DNA of 64,000 nt from UBA7359 sp038142205 (GCA_038142205.1 JAYQJO010000001.1:2046001-2110000), one strand, 5' to 3'; counted from the stretch's first letter, positions 18,052 through 27,834 are shown. Notes: generated by a model not told the origin, from the letters alone. Numbers and translations are program-made.

Positions 18052-18833
18052 TGCAAAGGGTTAACCCATTGGCCTTTTTATTATTGATAGCTGTATTACT
18101 GCTCGGTGCATGTAATACACCGATTAATCCGTCATCCAGTCAAAATATTCGTCCCTCACACGTTACCAACGAAGTCGCTGCTGCAAATTTGAACCTGGGC
18201 ATTGCTTATTTAAAAGAAGGCAAATATGAAGAAGCCTTAATAAAACTGAAAAAAGCGCGTGAAGCCGATCCGGCGCACCCGTCAATATATAATGTTCTTG
18301 GTTTGCTTTATCAACAAATCAAAGACTATGACAAAGCTGAAAAACACTTTAAAAAAGCATTAAGCTTTGATGATAGAAACTCATCGACATTAAATAATTA
18401 TGGCAACTTTCTTTGCCAGCAAAATCGCATTGAAAAAGCATTGGAAACCTTTTCAAAGGCGGCAGATAACCCGCTTTATCAAACACCTGAGCTCGCCATA
18501 ACAAATGCTGGCTTATGTTTGTACAATAACAATAGAAAAGAAGAAGCCAAGGTTAAGTTTCAGGAAGCTTTGAAAATAAACCCAAGAATTCCACAAGCTT
18601 TAATCAAGATGTGTGAGCTTTCTGTCGATGACTTTAATTACCTGTCTGCTCGCGGATACTTGCAACGGTTTCAGCAGGTTTCTCGTCATAATGCGCGCAG
18701 CCTATGGTTAGGAATTCAAATAGAGCGGGAACTCGGTGATAAAGATGCTGTTTCCAGCTATGCTTTATTACTTAAGAACTCTTTTCCTGATTCTGATGAA
18801 GCAGAAGCACTATTAAATTCAAAGGCTCAATAA
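18051..18833 (+). CDS. pilW: PilW/PilF, type IV pilus biogenesis TPR lipoprotein
   Basis: A 260-residue lipoprotein with a lipobox in LLLGAC near residue 18, followed by about four to six tetratricopeptide repeats (AAANLNLGIAYLKEGKYEEAL, NVLGLLYQQIKDYDKAEKHF and so on). It is the pilotin that brings the PilQ secretin to the outer membrane. The ATG at 18051 is chosen because it overlaps the rlmN stop and yields a proper signal peptide; a reading from 17979 would lie inside rlmN. The position between rlmN and rodZ is diagnostic. Confidence 0.92.
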   Translation: MQRVNPLAFLLLIAVLLLGACNTPINPSSSQNIRPSHVTNEVAAANLNLGIAYLKEGKYEEALIKLKKAREADPAHPSIYNVLGLLYQQIKDYDKAEKHFKKALSFDDRNSSTLNNYGNFLCQQNRIEKALETFSKAADNPLYQTPELAITNAGLCLYNNNRKEEAKVKFQEALKINPRIPQALIKMCELSVDDFNYLSARGYLQRFQQVSRHNARSLWLGIQIERELGDKDAVSSYALLLKNSFPDSDEAEALLNSKAQ

Positions 18834-19759
18834 TGGCTGAGTCATCAACAAATACGAATCAGGATATGTTCGAGACGCCCGGACAACTACTGCGTTTGCA
18901 ACGTGAAAAAATGGGACTTTCTGCGGAAGACATCGCAAAACGAGTCCATCTTGATATCAAAATTATTGAAGCGATAGAGGCTGATAGTGAAGATGACCTT
19001 CCTTCAGCAATTTATGTCCGGGGTTATTTACGCAGTTACGCTAAAACCGTTGGTGCCGATGCTGATGAGATTATTGAGATTTATAATAGCGGTACACCAC
19101 CAGCACTACCTGAAATACTGCCGGAAGTTAAGCCACCAACTCAAGTAAGTAGCAATGACAAACCTGTCAAAGCATTTACTTATTTATTAACCCTTGGTCT
19201 CGCACTGCTATTGCTAATCTGGTATCAAAGTAATTTCGTTGTAGAAATAAATACAGGAAAAGAAACGAATTCAAATAGCGAAACAGAAATTAATGGAGTT
19301 GATATAAATTACGAGATAATCAATCATGATGACACATCATGGCAGTCGCTTGATATTTCAAAAGAAGAAACTGTAGAACCCGAGCTATCAGCAATACTTG
19401 AAACAACCGAAGAAAATAGTTTGCTAAAACTACAGTCTTTTAACGAAGAACAAACTATTGAAATTACTACAATAGAGGGTATTGAGCTTGAGCTAAACGA
19501 AGAAACAGTTGCCGCAGGTAACGATACCATTGTCATGGAACTATCAGATGATTCATGGATAGAAATTCTGGATAAAAATAATAATAAGGTGTTTTTCGAT
19601 CTAGCTAAGGCTGGGGAAACATATACATTAAAAGGCAACTCACCATTTGAAGTACTTTTAGGTTTTGCAAAAGGGGTTAGCTTAACTTTTAATAGAGAAG
19701 TCGTTGATTTCAAATCACACACAAAAAATGGCATTGCCCATTTTACTCTTCCCGAATAA
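18833..19759 (+). CDS. rodZ: RodZ, cytoskeletal HTH membrane protein
   Basis: A 308-residue protein with an N-terminal helix-turn-helix that binds MreB (GQLLRLQREKMGLSAEDIAKR, about residues 18-85). It has one membrane helix at about 117-137 and a periplasmic DUF4115 domain at the C-terminus (DDSWIEILDKNNNKVFF). It links MreB filaments to cell wall synthesis and rod shape. It begins in the pilW stop (TAATG). In many relatives ispG lies between rodZ and hisS; here hisS follows after 31 nt. Confidence 0.93.
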   Translation: MAESSTNTNQDMFETPGQLLRLQREKMGLSAEDIAKRVHLDIKIIEAIEADSEDDLPSAIYVRGYLRSYAKTVGADADEIIEIYNSGTPPALPEILPEVKPPTQVSSNDKPVKAFTYLLTLGLALLLLIWYQSNFVVEINTGKETNSNSETEINGVDINYEIINHDDTSWQSLDISKEETVEPELSAILETTEENSLLKLQSFNEEQTIEITTIEGIELELNEETVAAGNDTIVMELSDDSWIEILDKNNNKVFFDLAKAGETYTLKGNSPFEVLLGFAKGVSLTFNREVVDFKSHTKNGIAHFTLPE

Positions 19760-19790
19760 TTTTTTATCCATCTAATTTTGAGGGCTGTAA

Positions 19791-21059
19791 ATGGCTAAGT
19801 TACAAGCGGTTCGTGGTATGCACGACATACTCATGCAAGATACCCCGCGTTGGCACTATCTGGAAGAAACCATACAGAATATTCTGAGCCAATATGGTTA
19901 TCAGGAAATACGTTTACCTATTGTCGAGAAAACAGAACTGTTCAAACGTTCTATTGGCGATAATACCGATATCGTTTCCAAAGAAATGTACAGTTTTGAA
20001 GACCGCAATGATTCCAGTTTAACACTCAGACCAGAAGGCACAGCAGGATGTGTACGTGCTGGTATTGAACATGGTTTATTTCATAACAAAACGCAACGGC
20101 TCTGGTATGCCGGCCCGATGTTTCGCCATGAGCGTCCGCAAAAAGGAAGACAAAGACAATTTCATCAAATTGGTATAGAAGCATTTGGCTTTAACGGACC
20201 TGATATTGACGCAGAACAAATATTAATGTGCGCAAGACTCTGGCAAGCGTTAGGGTTGAATGAACTCAGCCTGGAAATAAACTCATTAGGTACGACTGAA
20301 TCACGAGCAGCATATCGTTCGACTTTGGTAGATTACTTTTCATCACATAAAGATCAGCTCGATGAAGACAGCCTAGTCAGACTTGAGCAAAACCCCTTGC
20401 GCATTCTCGATAGCAAAAACCCAGAAATGAAAAGTTTAATCGCAGAAGCACCTACTCTGGATAAACATCTGGACACGGAGTCTGCTGAACACTTTGCAGA
20501 GCTGAAAGATATACTTAACACTGCTGAACTGAAATATACTGTCAATCCTAGGCTGGTCAGAGGACTGGATTATTATGGTAGAACAGTTTTTGAATGGATA
20601 AGCAATCAACTTGGAGCACAGGGAACTGTCTGTGCGGGTGGTCGTTATGATGGACTTGTTGAGCATCATGGCGCACCAGCAACGCCTGCCGTTGGTTTTG
20701 CAATTGGATTGGAGCGTTTAATGGAATTAGCTAATTTTGAAAACATGGCTGATAACGCACCTCATATCTATCTGCTTATATCTGGAGAAAAAGCAATCAA
20801 ACCAGGACTATTATTAGCAGAGCAGTTACGTAATAAAATATCTAAGATTAGGGTCTTAAGTCACTGTGGCGGAGGCAGTTTCAAAAGCCAGTTCAAGAAA
20901 GCAGATAAATCTGGTGCTCAATTGGCTCTCGTTCTTGGAGAAGATGAGCTAGAAAATAATCAACTAACAGTCAAATATTTGCGCTCTGAAGAGCCGCAAA
21001 CCGTTGTTAAGTGGGCAAATTTGACTGATTTCCTGTGTAGTTCGCTACAAATACAGTAA
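19791..21059 (+). CDS. hisS: Histidyl-tRNA synthetase
   Basis: Class II aminoacyl-tRNA synthetase of 422 residues. Motif 1 region is at the N-terminus (AVRGMHDIL and KTELFKRSIGDNTDIVSKEM), motif 2 includes FRHERPQKGRQRQFHQ, and the histidine-specific motifs are LVRGLDYYGRTVFEW and AGGRYDGLV. Motif 3 (AVGFAIGLERL) is followed by the anticodon-binding domain. Length is normal. Confidence 0.98.
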   Translation: MAKLQAVRGMHDILMQDTPRWHYLEETIQNILSQYGYQEIRLPIVEKTELFKRSIGDNTDIVSKEMYSFEDRNDSSLTLRPEGTAGCVRAGIEHGLFHNKTQRLWYAGPMFRHERPQKGRQRQFHQIGIEAFGFNGPDIDAEQILMCARLWQALGLNELSLEINSLGTTESRAAYRSTLVDYFSSHKDQLDEDSLVRLEQNPLRILDSKNPEMKSLIAEAPTLDKHLDTESAEHFAELKDILNTAELKYTVNPRLVRGLDYYGRTVFEWISNQLGAQGTVCAGGRYDGLVEHHGAPATPAVGFAIGLERLMELANFENMADNAPHIYLLISGEKAIKPGLLLAEQLRNKISKIRVLSHCGGGSFKSQFKKADKSGAQLALVLGEDELENNQLTVKYLRSEEPQTVVKWANLTDFLCSSLQIQ

Positions 21060-21108
21060 TAAAGCGAAAATACCGCGCTATAAGACTAAACAAACGTAAA
21101 AGCCACGT

Positions 21109-21114
21109 TATAAT
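21109..21114 (+). promoter_or_regulatory. Possible promoter -10 before yfgM-bamB-der
   Basis: A TATAAT lies about 100 bp before yfgM, with only a weak -35 (CTAAAC) at 17 bp. The 157-bp gap after hisS makes a separate promoter here plausible. Confidence 0.35.
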
Positions 21115-21216
21115 GTGCGCCCTTTTGTGGGCAAACGTTATCTACAAAAAAATTATTGTTAGCAAAGTGCTTTAAAAAAGAGTGTATTTTTAATGTGCTT
21201 TTGGGAGATTTAAGAA

Positions 21217-21843
21217 GTGAGTGATTACAGAACCGACGAAGAACAAGCCGAAGCGCTGAAAAAATGGTGGAACGAAAACGGTAAATTTATAATAGCCGGT
21301 ATCGTCATTGGTCTCGGTGCGATATTTGGCTGGCGCGGCTACAGCACACATCTAACTCAACAAGCTCTGGAAGCTTCCAGGTTATATGAACAAATGGTAA
21401 TCGCATCTCGCGAAAATGACAGCGAAAATGTTGCTGTTTATGCCAACAGAATTCTGAATGATTATAAATCGACTACCTATGCCATGTTTGCAACATTAAT
21501 GTTAGCAAAGGAAGCGGCTGAAACGGGTGAACTTACTGAAGCAGAAACGCATTTACGCTGGGTACTTTCAAATAGTCCGCAGGAAGAATTTGAGCACGTT
21601 GCTCGTCTTCGTCTCGCCCGTGTTTTAATTGCTGCTGATAAATTAGCAGATGCTGTAAAAACACTTAATACAACTAATACTGGTGACTTTTCTTCGCGGT
21701 ATGAAGAGTTACGTGGCGATATTCTCGTTAAACAAGATAAAGTTGATGAAGCACGGCAAGCTTACGAAAAAGCACTGGCTAATAGTGCTAGCGGCAGCAA
21801 CCCGGTTCTTCAGATGAAACTGGATGATTTAGGCAAAAGCTAG
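21217..21843 (+). CDS. yfgM: YfgM-family membrane-anchored TPR protein
   Basis: A 208-residue ancillary SecYEG translocon protein. It has a short cytosolic N-terminus (RTDEEQAEALKKWWNENGK), one membrane helix at about residues 21-40 (IIAGIVIGLGAIFGW) and periplasmic TPR helices. In Escherichia coli YfgM works with PpiD and periplasmic chaperones. It starts at GTG with a GGGAG site upstream. The stop overlaps the bamB start (TAGTG), a coupling expected for this hisS-yfgM-bamB-der block. Confidence 0.92.
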   Translation: MSDYRTDEEQAEALKKWWNENGKFIIAGIVIGLGAIFGWRGYSTHLTQQALEASRLYEQMVIASRENDSENVAVYANRILNDYKSTTYAMFATLMLAKEAAETGELTEAETHLRWVLSNSPQEEFEHVARLRLARVLIAADKLADAVKTLNTTNTGDFSSRYEELRGDILVKQDKVDEARQAYEKALANSASGSNPVLQMKLDDLGKS

Positions 21844-23228
21844 TGCTTTCCAGTTTCCGCGTTTTCTTATTATTAATCGTTGTCTCTACATGCTTTGGCT
21901 GTGGTGCTAAAAAAGCATTCAACAACTTTATGGGTGGCGACGGCGATAATTCAGAGCCACCAACTGAACTCAGCGACTTTGCAGAGTCGACTCAAATAAA
22001 CAAAGTCTGGTCACAAAATGTTGGTAAAGGCACAGACGAGTTATTTATTAAGCTTGTTCCAGCTGTTCTGGATGACAAAATTTTTATTGCTGATACACGC
22101 GGTAATATTGCAGGACTTTTTGCTGATACAGGCAAAAATATCTGGAAAAATAAAAGCAAATTATCAATCACCGGCGGTCCCGGCGCTGATAATGCTTTGG
22201 TCATGGTTGGCACCAGCGAAGGAGAAGTACTTTGTCTTTCTGCGGAAGCAGGAGAAGAACTTTGGCGTTCGAAAGTATCCAGCGAAATCCTATCTTCACC
22301 TATAGAATCTGATGACGTTGTTGTTATTAGAACGATTGACGGAAAAATTTTCGCATTAGATGCAACAGACGGTAAACGTTTATGGGTCTATGATCGTACT
22401 GTCCCGGCTTTAACACTGCGTGGAACAAGTACACCTGTCATTTCGAACGGTTTAATTATTGCTGGATTTGATGGCGGGCGACTAACCGCACTTGAACTCA
22501 AAACCGGTAAATTAGCTTGGGAAACTAAAGTCGCTATTTCCAGAGGCCGAAGTGAACTGGAAAGAATGGTTGATATCGATGCACAACCTTTAATCGTTGA
22601 CGATATTATTTATGTCACTACTTTTCAGGCAAATGTTTCGGCACTGGCGTTGGATAGTGGGACAGTATTATGGCAACGAGATATTTCTTCCCATTCAGAG
22701 CTGGCCGCAGATGAAAGCAGTCTTTATGTGACCGAAGACACCGGACATGTCTGGGCTATCGATCGTTTTTCCGGCACATCAATATGGGAACAGGAAAAAC
22801 TGGCTCACAGGAAGGTTACTGGACCGGCCGTACTTGGCGATAGAGTTATTATCGGAGATCTGGAAGGTTATTTACATTGGCTGGATAAATCGACCGGTAC
22901 TATTTCAGGTCGTGTAAAAATTGATAGCCAACCTATTTTGACACAACCCATTATTTCTAACGATACACTCTATGCCTATTCGAGCGGCGGCACACTTGCT
23001 GCGTTTACTTATGTTGGTTTCGAACCCGTCAACGTACCGGTAGAAAAAGAAGTTGTTGCTGATGAAGAAAAAATAGAGACGGAAAGTATCACAAGCGACA
23101 CAAACCAAACTGTCGAAGAAACTGTTTCCGAGAAGGCACCTGAAAAAGAAGAAAAAGGCTTTTTTGGCGGTATATTCGACGGACTATTTGATGGCAAAGC
23201 TGAGGAAGATGATATTGAACAACAGTAA
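21843..23228 (+). CDS. bamB: BamB, beta-barrel assembly lipoprotein with acidic C-terminal extension
   Basis: Outer-membrane lipoprotein of the BAM complex. It has a lipobox (STCFGC near residue 20) and an eight-bladed PQQ-type beta-propeller with repeated W-x-Y/K and G-x-L/V-x-A-L-D motifs (GKIFALDATDGKRLWVYD, GRLTALELKTGKLAWE). At 461 residues it is about 65-70 longer than usual. The extra C-terminus after the last blade is very acidic and ends in a glycine/phenylalanine-rich stretch (GFFGGIFDGLFDGKAEED). It starts at GTG overlapping the yfgM stop. Confidence 0.93.
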   Translation: MLSSFRVFLLLIVVSTCFGCGAKKAFNNFMGGDGDNSEPPTELSDFAESTQINKVWSQNVGKGTDELFIKLVPAVLDDKIFIADTRGNIAGLFADTGKNIWKNKSKLSITGGPGADNALVMVGTSEGEVLCLSAEAGEELWRSKVSSEILSSPIESDDVVVIRTIDGKIFALDATDGKRLWVYDRTVPALTLRGTSTPVISNGLIIAGFDGGRLTALELKTGKLAWETKVAISRGRSELERMVDIDAQPLIVDDIIYVTTFQANVSALALDSGTVLWQRDISSHSELAADESSLYVTEDTGHVWAIDRFSGTSIWEQEKLAHRKVTGPAVLGDRVIIGDLEGYLHWLDKSTGTISGRVKIDSQPILTQPIISNDTLYAYSSGGTLAAFTYVGFEPVNVPVEKEVVADEEKIETESITSDTNQTVEETVSEKAPEKEEKGFFGGIFDGLFDGKAEEDDIEQQ

Positions 23229-23276
23229 TCGTCTCGCCTTGCCTATCTATAATTCTAATAGCAATATATAAAAGCT

Positions 23277-24674
23277 ATGAAACCTATCATCGCCATCGTT
23301 GGTCGCCCCAATGTTGGCAAGTCCACGCTATTTAACCGTTTAACTTCAAGTCGTGATGCGTTAGTTGCAGACCGTCCTGGCGTCACACGTGATCGTCAAT
23401 ACGGTTACTGTTATCACGATCATAGAACTTTTCTCATCATTGATACTGGTGGTATAGGCGAAGAAGATCATGACAGTGCAGATGTTGCAGAATTAATGAC
23501 CGAACAATCCATGCTCGCCGCAAGCGAAGCATCAGTGCTGATCTGGATAGTTGATGGTCGCGCTGGTTTAACAAATGTAGACGAAACACTGATCAGAGAA
23601 TTCAGGAAATTAGACAAACCTATTTTTTTAGCTATCAATAAACTGGAAGGACAAGATGCCACCATGGCAATCAGTGAGTTTGCCAGTCTGGGACTTGATT
23701 CTATCTGGCCCATCTCGGCTAAACGCGGTGACGGCGTTAATAAACTGCTCGGTGAAGTTTCAGAAACGATTCCTGAAACAGACGAAGAAGTCGAAGAAGA
23801 AATAGAAGGCCTGACAATATCAGTACTCGGCAGACCGAATGTTGGCAAATCAACATTAGTGAACCGCATGATAGGCGAAGAACGTGTACTTGCCTTTGAT
23901 CACCCCGGAACAACCCGCGATAGTATAAAAGTCCCTTTCGAAAAAAATGGCAAAGACTATGTCTTAATCGATACCGCCGGGGTACGCAGAAAAAGTAAAG
24001 TCCATGATGTTATAGAAAAGTTCAGCATTCTTAAATCATTTGAAGCTATTGAAGCGGCAACCATTATTATACTTGTCGTTGATGCAACCGAAGGCATTAC
24101 AGAACAAGATAGCACCTTGCTCGGCATGATAGAAGACAGCGGCAAATCCGTTATTATTGCCATAAACAAACTTGATGGTATGGACGTATCAGACAAAGAA
24201 AGAGTCAAAGCACAATTAGATCGTAAATTTGCTTTTATGGATTATGCAATCCATCACGACATATCTGCTTTACATGGTACGGGTGTCGGTAATATTTTTA
24301 AAACCATTAATAAAATTGAAAAATCATTAAGACTTGATGTATCAACGTCTGACATGACTGAAATACTTGAATATGCGGTTAACAAAACACCACCACAACT
24401 GGTTCAAGGTCGACGAATTAAACTTCGCTATGCACACATTGGTCAGACAAACCCGATACGTGTCATTGTACATGGTAATCAAATCGATAAAGTACCTGAC
24501 GCATACAAACGTTATTTACAAAAGATATTTCGTCAGCAATTAAAACTCGTTGGTACAGCAGTATTAATCGATTTTAAAGGTGGAGACAATCCGTTTAAGG
24601 GAAAGAAGAATAGATTAACAGATAGACAGGTTGCCAAACGACGACGTTTAATGAAGTTTGTTAAGAAACGCTAA
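23277..24674 (+). CDS. der: Der (EngA), tandem-GTPase ribosome assembly factor
   Basis: A 465-residue GTPase with two G domains and a C-terminal KH-like domain, needed for 50S ribosome maturation. The two P-loops (GRPNVGKSTLFNRL near residue 8 and GRPNVGKSTLVNRM near residue 188) and two NKxD motifs (INKLEG, INKLDG) are intact. The basic tail (RQVAKRRRLMKFVKKR) is typical. It is the last gene of the hisS-yfgM-bamB-der block. Confidence 0.97.
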   Translation: MKPIIAIVGRPNVGKSTLFNRLTSSRDALVADRPGVTRDRQYGYCYHDHRTFLIIDTGGIGEEDHDSADVAELMTEQSMLAASEASVLIWIVDGRAGLTNVDETLIREFRKLDKPIFLAINKLEGQDATMAISEFASLGLDSIWPISAKRGDGVNKLLGEVSETIPETDEEVEEEIEGLTISVLGRPNVGKSTLVNRMIGEERVLAFDHPGTTRDSIKVPFEKNGKDYVLIDTAGVRRKSKVHDVIEKFSILKSFEAIEAATIIILVVDATEGITEQDSTLLGMIEDSGKSVIIAINKLDGMDVSDKERVKAQLDRKFAFMDYAIHHDISALHGTGVGNIFKTINKIEKSLRLDVSTSDMTEILEYAVNKTPPQLVQGRRIKLRYAHIGQTNPIRVIVHGNQIDKVPDAYKRYLQKIFRQQLKLVGTAVLIDFKGGDNPFKGKKNRLTDRQVAKRRRLMKFVKKR

Positions 24675-24728
24675 TCATCTTTTAGACTTATATTCTTATT
24701 AACTTTTTGTTTCGCTTGATAGCGAGTC

Positions 24729-24757
24729 ACTTTCTCTTTGCATGCTCAAGAGAAAGT
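24729..24757. repeat. Hairpin repeat after der
   Basis: ACTTTCTCTT at 24729-24738 pairs perfectly with AAGAGAAAGT at 24748-24757. The surrounding text (AGCGAGTCAC before, AATCAAAGAGAAG after) follows the same plan as the larger hairpin at 25629. It looks like one diverged copy of a common gammaproteobacterial intergenic repeat. Confidence 0.6.
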
Positions 24758-24866
24758 AATCAAAGAGAAGAGCACCCTAATGCCCGGCCTACGGCTACCT
24801 TCGCTAGTCATCAGTTATCAAGGGAAATAAATAACCGTCAATGCTGAACTTATTGGTTAATTATTA

Positions 24867-25343
24867 CTAATAAGAAAAGCCAACAATACTTATCTCAAAT
24901 TTTAAATGCGGATTAGAAAGGCTAACATAGAAAGTTTGATTTTCCGTAAGCAACAAATCAACTACTCCTGAAGGACCAGACGCCTCTTGCACAAACTTTG
25001 CTTCATTATCTGAGGCAATTCTGATCAATAAAGGAATATTGTCGTAATCACTCCAGATTCTGTATTGTATTTTTGCACTTGTGGCTAACAGTGGTATCCC
25101 TGTCTCAGCACCTACCTTTATATATTCTGTCCAAATCGGCGGTTGAATTCTTGTAGAAGAAACATGCTGATTTATAGGTTCGTTGGCATTTATCTTATTT
25201 TCGACACTTAATGAACCAATAAATGCCACGAAAGTTACAAGAGACGTAATTACTGGTTCAAAAGAACGATCAAAATAAAGCCAAGTAAAAGATGCCACGG
25301 TCGCCACACCCAAAACAATTTTTATAGCTGTCTTTGTTTGCAT
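24867..25343 (-). CDS. Hypothetical membrane protein
   Basis: A 158-residue protein not recognised. Two hydrophobic segments near the N-terminus (about residues 7-24 and 30-47) suggest a membrane hairpin, followed by a polar domain of about 105 residues with alternating beta-like hydrophobic pattern (AKIQYRIWSDYDNIPLLIRI, DLLLTENQTFYVSLSNP). It sits between two repeat elements with no co-directional partner in close reach, and looks accessory. Confidence 0.6.
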   Translation of the reverse strand: MQTKTAIKIVLGVATVASFTWLYFDRSFEPVITSLVTFVAFIGSLSVENKINANEPINQHVSSTRIQPPIWTEYIKVGAETGIPLLATSAKIQYRIWSDYDNIPLLIRIASDNEAKFVQEASGPSGVVDLLLTENQTFYVSLSNPHLKFEISIVGFSY

Positions 25344-25508
25344 ATTAAATAAAAATTAAATCTTAAGAGATATATTTAGCATGATTAAAAGCCTCCTTGT
25401 ACAGCTAAGAAAAGGTATAGAGAAATTATAATTACTCTATATAAAATCAGTCCACTTTTGAATTTAAATCCCCTTATGTCATGCTGAGAAGTGAATAGTT
25501 ATAGGGAC

Positions 25509-25662
25509 AATTATGCATGGATGCATAATTGAGCGCATTCGCTCATGGATGAGCGTATGCGCGACCCGTAATAACTGTGAACGACGAAGAAAGCCGAAGG
25601 CCATGACATTGGGGCGGCCTTTTTCTTGGTAACTTCTTTTTGGCCGCGCAAAAAGAAGTTAC
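25509..25662. repeat. Palindrome-rich intergenic repeat element
   Basis: Three inverted repeats lie in about 150 bp. The first is AATTATGCAT-GG-ATGCATAATT at 25509-25530. The second, at 25533-25562, has 14-bp arms around GG with one mismatch. The third, at 25629-25662, has perfect 14-bp arms (GTAACTTCTTTTTG) around GCCGCG. One frame across the last hairpin reads FFLVTSFWPRKKKLLA, a string I recall from translated intergenic repeats in other gammaproteobacteria. The rest of the 25.34-25.72 kb gap holds no gene that I can see. Confidence 0.7.
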
Positions 25663-25722
25663 TCGCCGCTTTAGGCGAAACCAGATCTAAAAGAAATATT
25701 GAAATGAAAAATTAACTAGTGT

Positions 25723-26772
25723 TTAAAGCTGATTATATAATTCTTTTAACTTCGTAAGAATTACTCCTGCATCCTCACTGGTTTCCCATTCACCGTCTTC
25801 ATCCATAATGATGATTTCAGTTTTAGCACCGACACCGGTCAAGTTTAGCTGATAAGGCATGCCTTCATCTTCATCATCGCCCCAGAATTTTAGCTTTTTA
25901 AGTAAACTTTTCTTCTCTTCGCCTTTTGGTTTGAAGTAAAGAAATTTATACATCCCTTTTTCCTGATTCTTTTCCTGCACAATATAACCGGCACGTTGCA
26001 ATACTAGCTCTGTATCGCGCCATGCACGTGTGAACTCCTGTGGAATAGCCAGATAGCTTTTGCCTTCTCCTAAGTCAAGTATTTCTGCTTTTGGTTTAAC
26101 TGGTTTTGGTGTTGATGGAGAAGGTTTGCTACTTGCAGTTGCTACACTGCCCGTATCTTCAAATTCTGTCCCATAAAAATGCAAACTTAATTTACGAATA
26201 GTTTTCTTTTCCAATTCAGCATCGGGTGCTGCTTCCAACCAGGTACCTTCAAGTGACTCTTGTCTTTCGCTGGATAGAAAAATAATGGTATCACCTGTCT
26301 GACCAGGCTCAGCAAAAATCTTAAACCGATGTTTAACACCTTGCTCTTCTTTCCAGTCGGTTTCTAAAACGCCTAACTCAGCATCGTTAATATCAAGCGT
26401 ATAACCTTTATCTAACCAGAACTGCCCTAATTCGCTCCAAATATCAGCTGCATTACCTTGTAACGCTAACCATTGTTCTCCTTCAGATTCCCCACCGCCA
26501 AGCACTGCGCCACCCAAAGACTTACGTGTTCCGGCTGCGCGCTGTCTTTCAAACTCACTGAGTGTATTTGCTTCCTGATCGCTTGGAATAGCTGCAGCAT
26601 ACTCCCCTTCTGTAACTGTTAGATCGGGCGGCACTTCCAAAGCAGGTAAATCACGACTCTTTTGATAGGACTTTTGCTTGTCAGGCAAAATTTCTCCCAG
26701 ACTCGGCAATGATGAACAGCCAAACATGCTTAACGCACAAATAAATAAAACAAGGTTTCTTAAAATTAACAT
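25723..26772 (-). CDS. bamC: BamC, outer-membrane assembly lipoprotein
   Basis: A 349-residue lipoprotein of the BAM complex. The signal peptide ends in a lipobox (LSMFGC near residue 19), followed by an unstructured proline-rich segment with the typical DLPALEVPPDLT. Two helix-grip domains follow (about residues 100-200 and 235-345). It lies 7 nt downstream of dapA on the same strand, the standard dapA-bamC pair. Confidence 0.93.
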   Translation of the reverse strand: MLILRNLVLFICALSMFGCSSLPSLGEILPDKQKSYQKSRDLPALEVPPDLTVTEGEYAAAIPSDQEANTLSEFERQRAAGTRKSLGGAVLGGGESEGEQWLALQGNAADIWSELGQFWLDKGYTLDINDAELGVLETDWKEEQGVKHRFKIFAEPGQTGDTIIFLSSERQESLEGTWLEAAPDAELEKKTIRKLSLHFYGTEFEDTGSVATASSKPSPSTPKPVKPKAEILDLGEGKSYLAIPQEFTRAWRDTELVLQRAGYIVQEKNQEKGMYKFLYFKPKGEEKKSLLKKLKFWGDDEDEGMPYQLNLTGVGAKTEIIIMDEDGEWETSEDAGVILTKLKELYNQL

Positions 26773-26779
26773 ATTATTT

Positions 26780-27667
26780 TTATAACACTCCTGCCAGTCT
26801 CATGGCATCTAGTAATTCTGCTTCTACTGATTCAGACATCCAGGTCATCGGCAGTCTTATTCCTGCTTGAATAAATCCCATTTTATGTACAGCCCATTTA
26901 ACAGGAATAGGGTTAGATTCAATGAAAAGTTTCTTATGTAAACCTATTAGAGTTTCATCAATTTTTGTTGCGCCTTCAGCATCGCCTTTTGCTGCCAAAG
27001 CACACATTTCATGCATGGCTTTTGGCGCAACATTCGCAGTCACAGAAATAGTGCCGTGACCACCCTGTAAAATGAAATCTTTTACTGTTTCGTCATCACC
27101 ACTCAATAAAACAAAATCATCATTAACACTGTCACGAATAACTTTGACACGTGATAAGTCAGCCGTCGCTTCTTTAACACCAACAATATTCTCAACTTTA
27201 GAAAGACGAATAACAGTTTCCGGCAACATGTCACAAGCCGTTCTACCTGGAACATTGTATAGAATTTGGGGAATATCAACCGTTTCAGCAACGGCTTTGT
27301 AATGCTGGTAAAGACCTTCCTGTGTCGGTTTATTGTAATAAGGTGTAACCAGTAAACAGGCATCAGCGCCAACTTTCTTTGCACATTGAGTCAGCGAAAT
27401 AGCCTCGATGGTTGAGTTTGCACCTGTTCCCGCAACAACCGGAATTCGACCATTTACGATTTCTACTGTTTTAGCAATGACTTCACAATGCTCTTTTTCT
27501 GTCAGCGTGGCAGATTCACCCGTTGTTCCAACTGCAACAATCGCATCGGTTCCCTGCTCTATATGAAATTCGAGGAGTTTTTCCAAAGCTTGATAATCGA
27601 GCTCTGTATCAGACCGCACCCCCTCCTGCATCGGGGTAACAACGGCAACCATGCTTCCTGTTAACAT
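26780..27667 (-). CDS. dapA: 4-hydroxy-tetrahydrodipicolinate synthase DapA
   Basis: Condenses aspartate semialdehyde with pyruvate in lysine and diaminopimelate synthesis. The TIM-barrel protein carries GTTGESATL near residue 44, the catalytic tyrosine region (LYNVPGRTACD) and the Schiff-base lysine in VGVKEATADLSR. The ATG at 27667 gives MLTGSMVAVVTPM, the family's usual N-terminus, and 295 residues. A longer reading from 27718 adds 17 unrelated residues. Neither start has a strong ribosome site. It is divergent from gcvR. Confidence 0.95.
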   Translation of the reverse strand: MLTGSMVAVVTPMQEGVRSDTELDYQALEKLLEFHIEQGTDAIVAVGTTGESATLTEKEHCEVIAKTVEIVNGRIPVVAGTGANSTIEAISLTQCAKKVGADACLLVTPYYNKPTQEGLYQHYKAVAETVDIPQILYNVPGRTACDMLPETVIRLSKVENIVGVKEATADLSRVKVIRDSVNDDFVLLSGDDETVKDFILQGGHGTISVTANVAPKAMHEMCALAAKGDAEGATKIDETLIGLHKKLFIESNPIPVKWAVHKMGFIQAGIRLPMTWMSESVEAELLDAMRLAGVL

Positions 27668-27834
27668 AAGAATTTTATTATGAGTAATTGACAAAAAACG
27701 TGTATGGTACTTAATCATACGTCACTATGACAAGGACAATAGGCTTTCTATTCATTAAAAAATTAGATTGCGTAAATCAGGATAAAATAAGACACTATTT
27801 CACAAAAATTTATTAGGTATCCACACCGTAAAGT

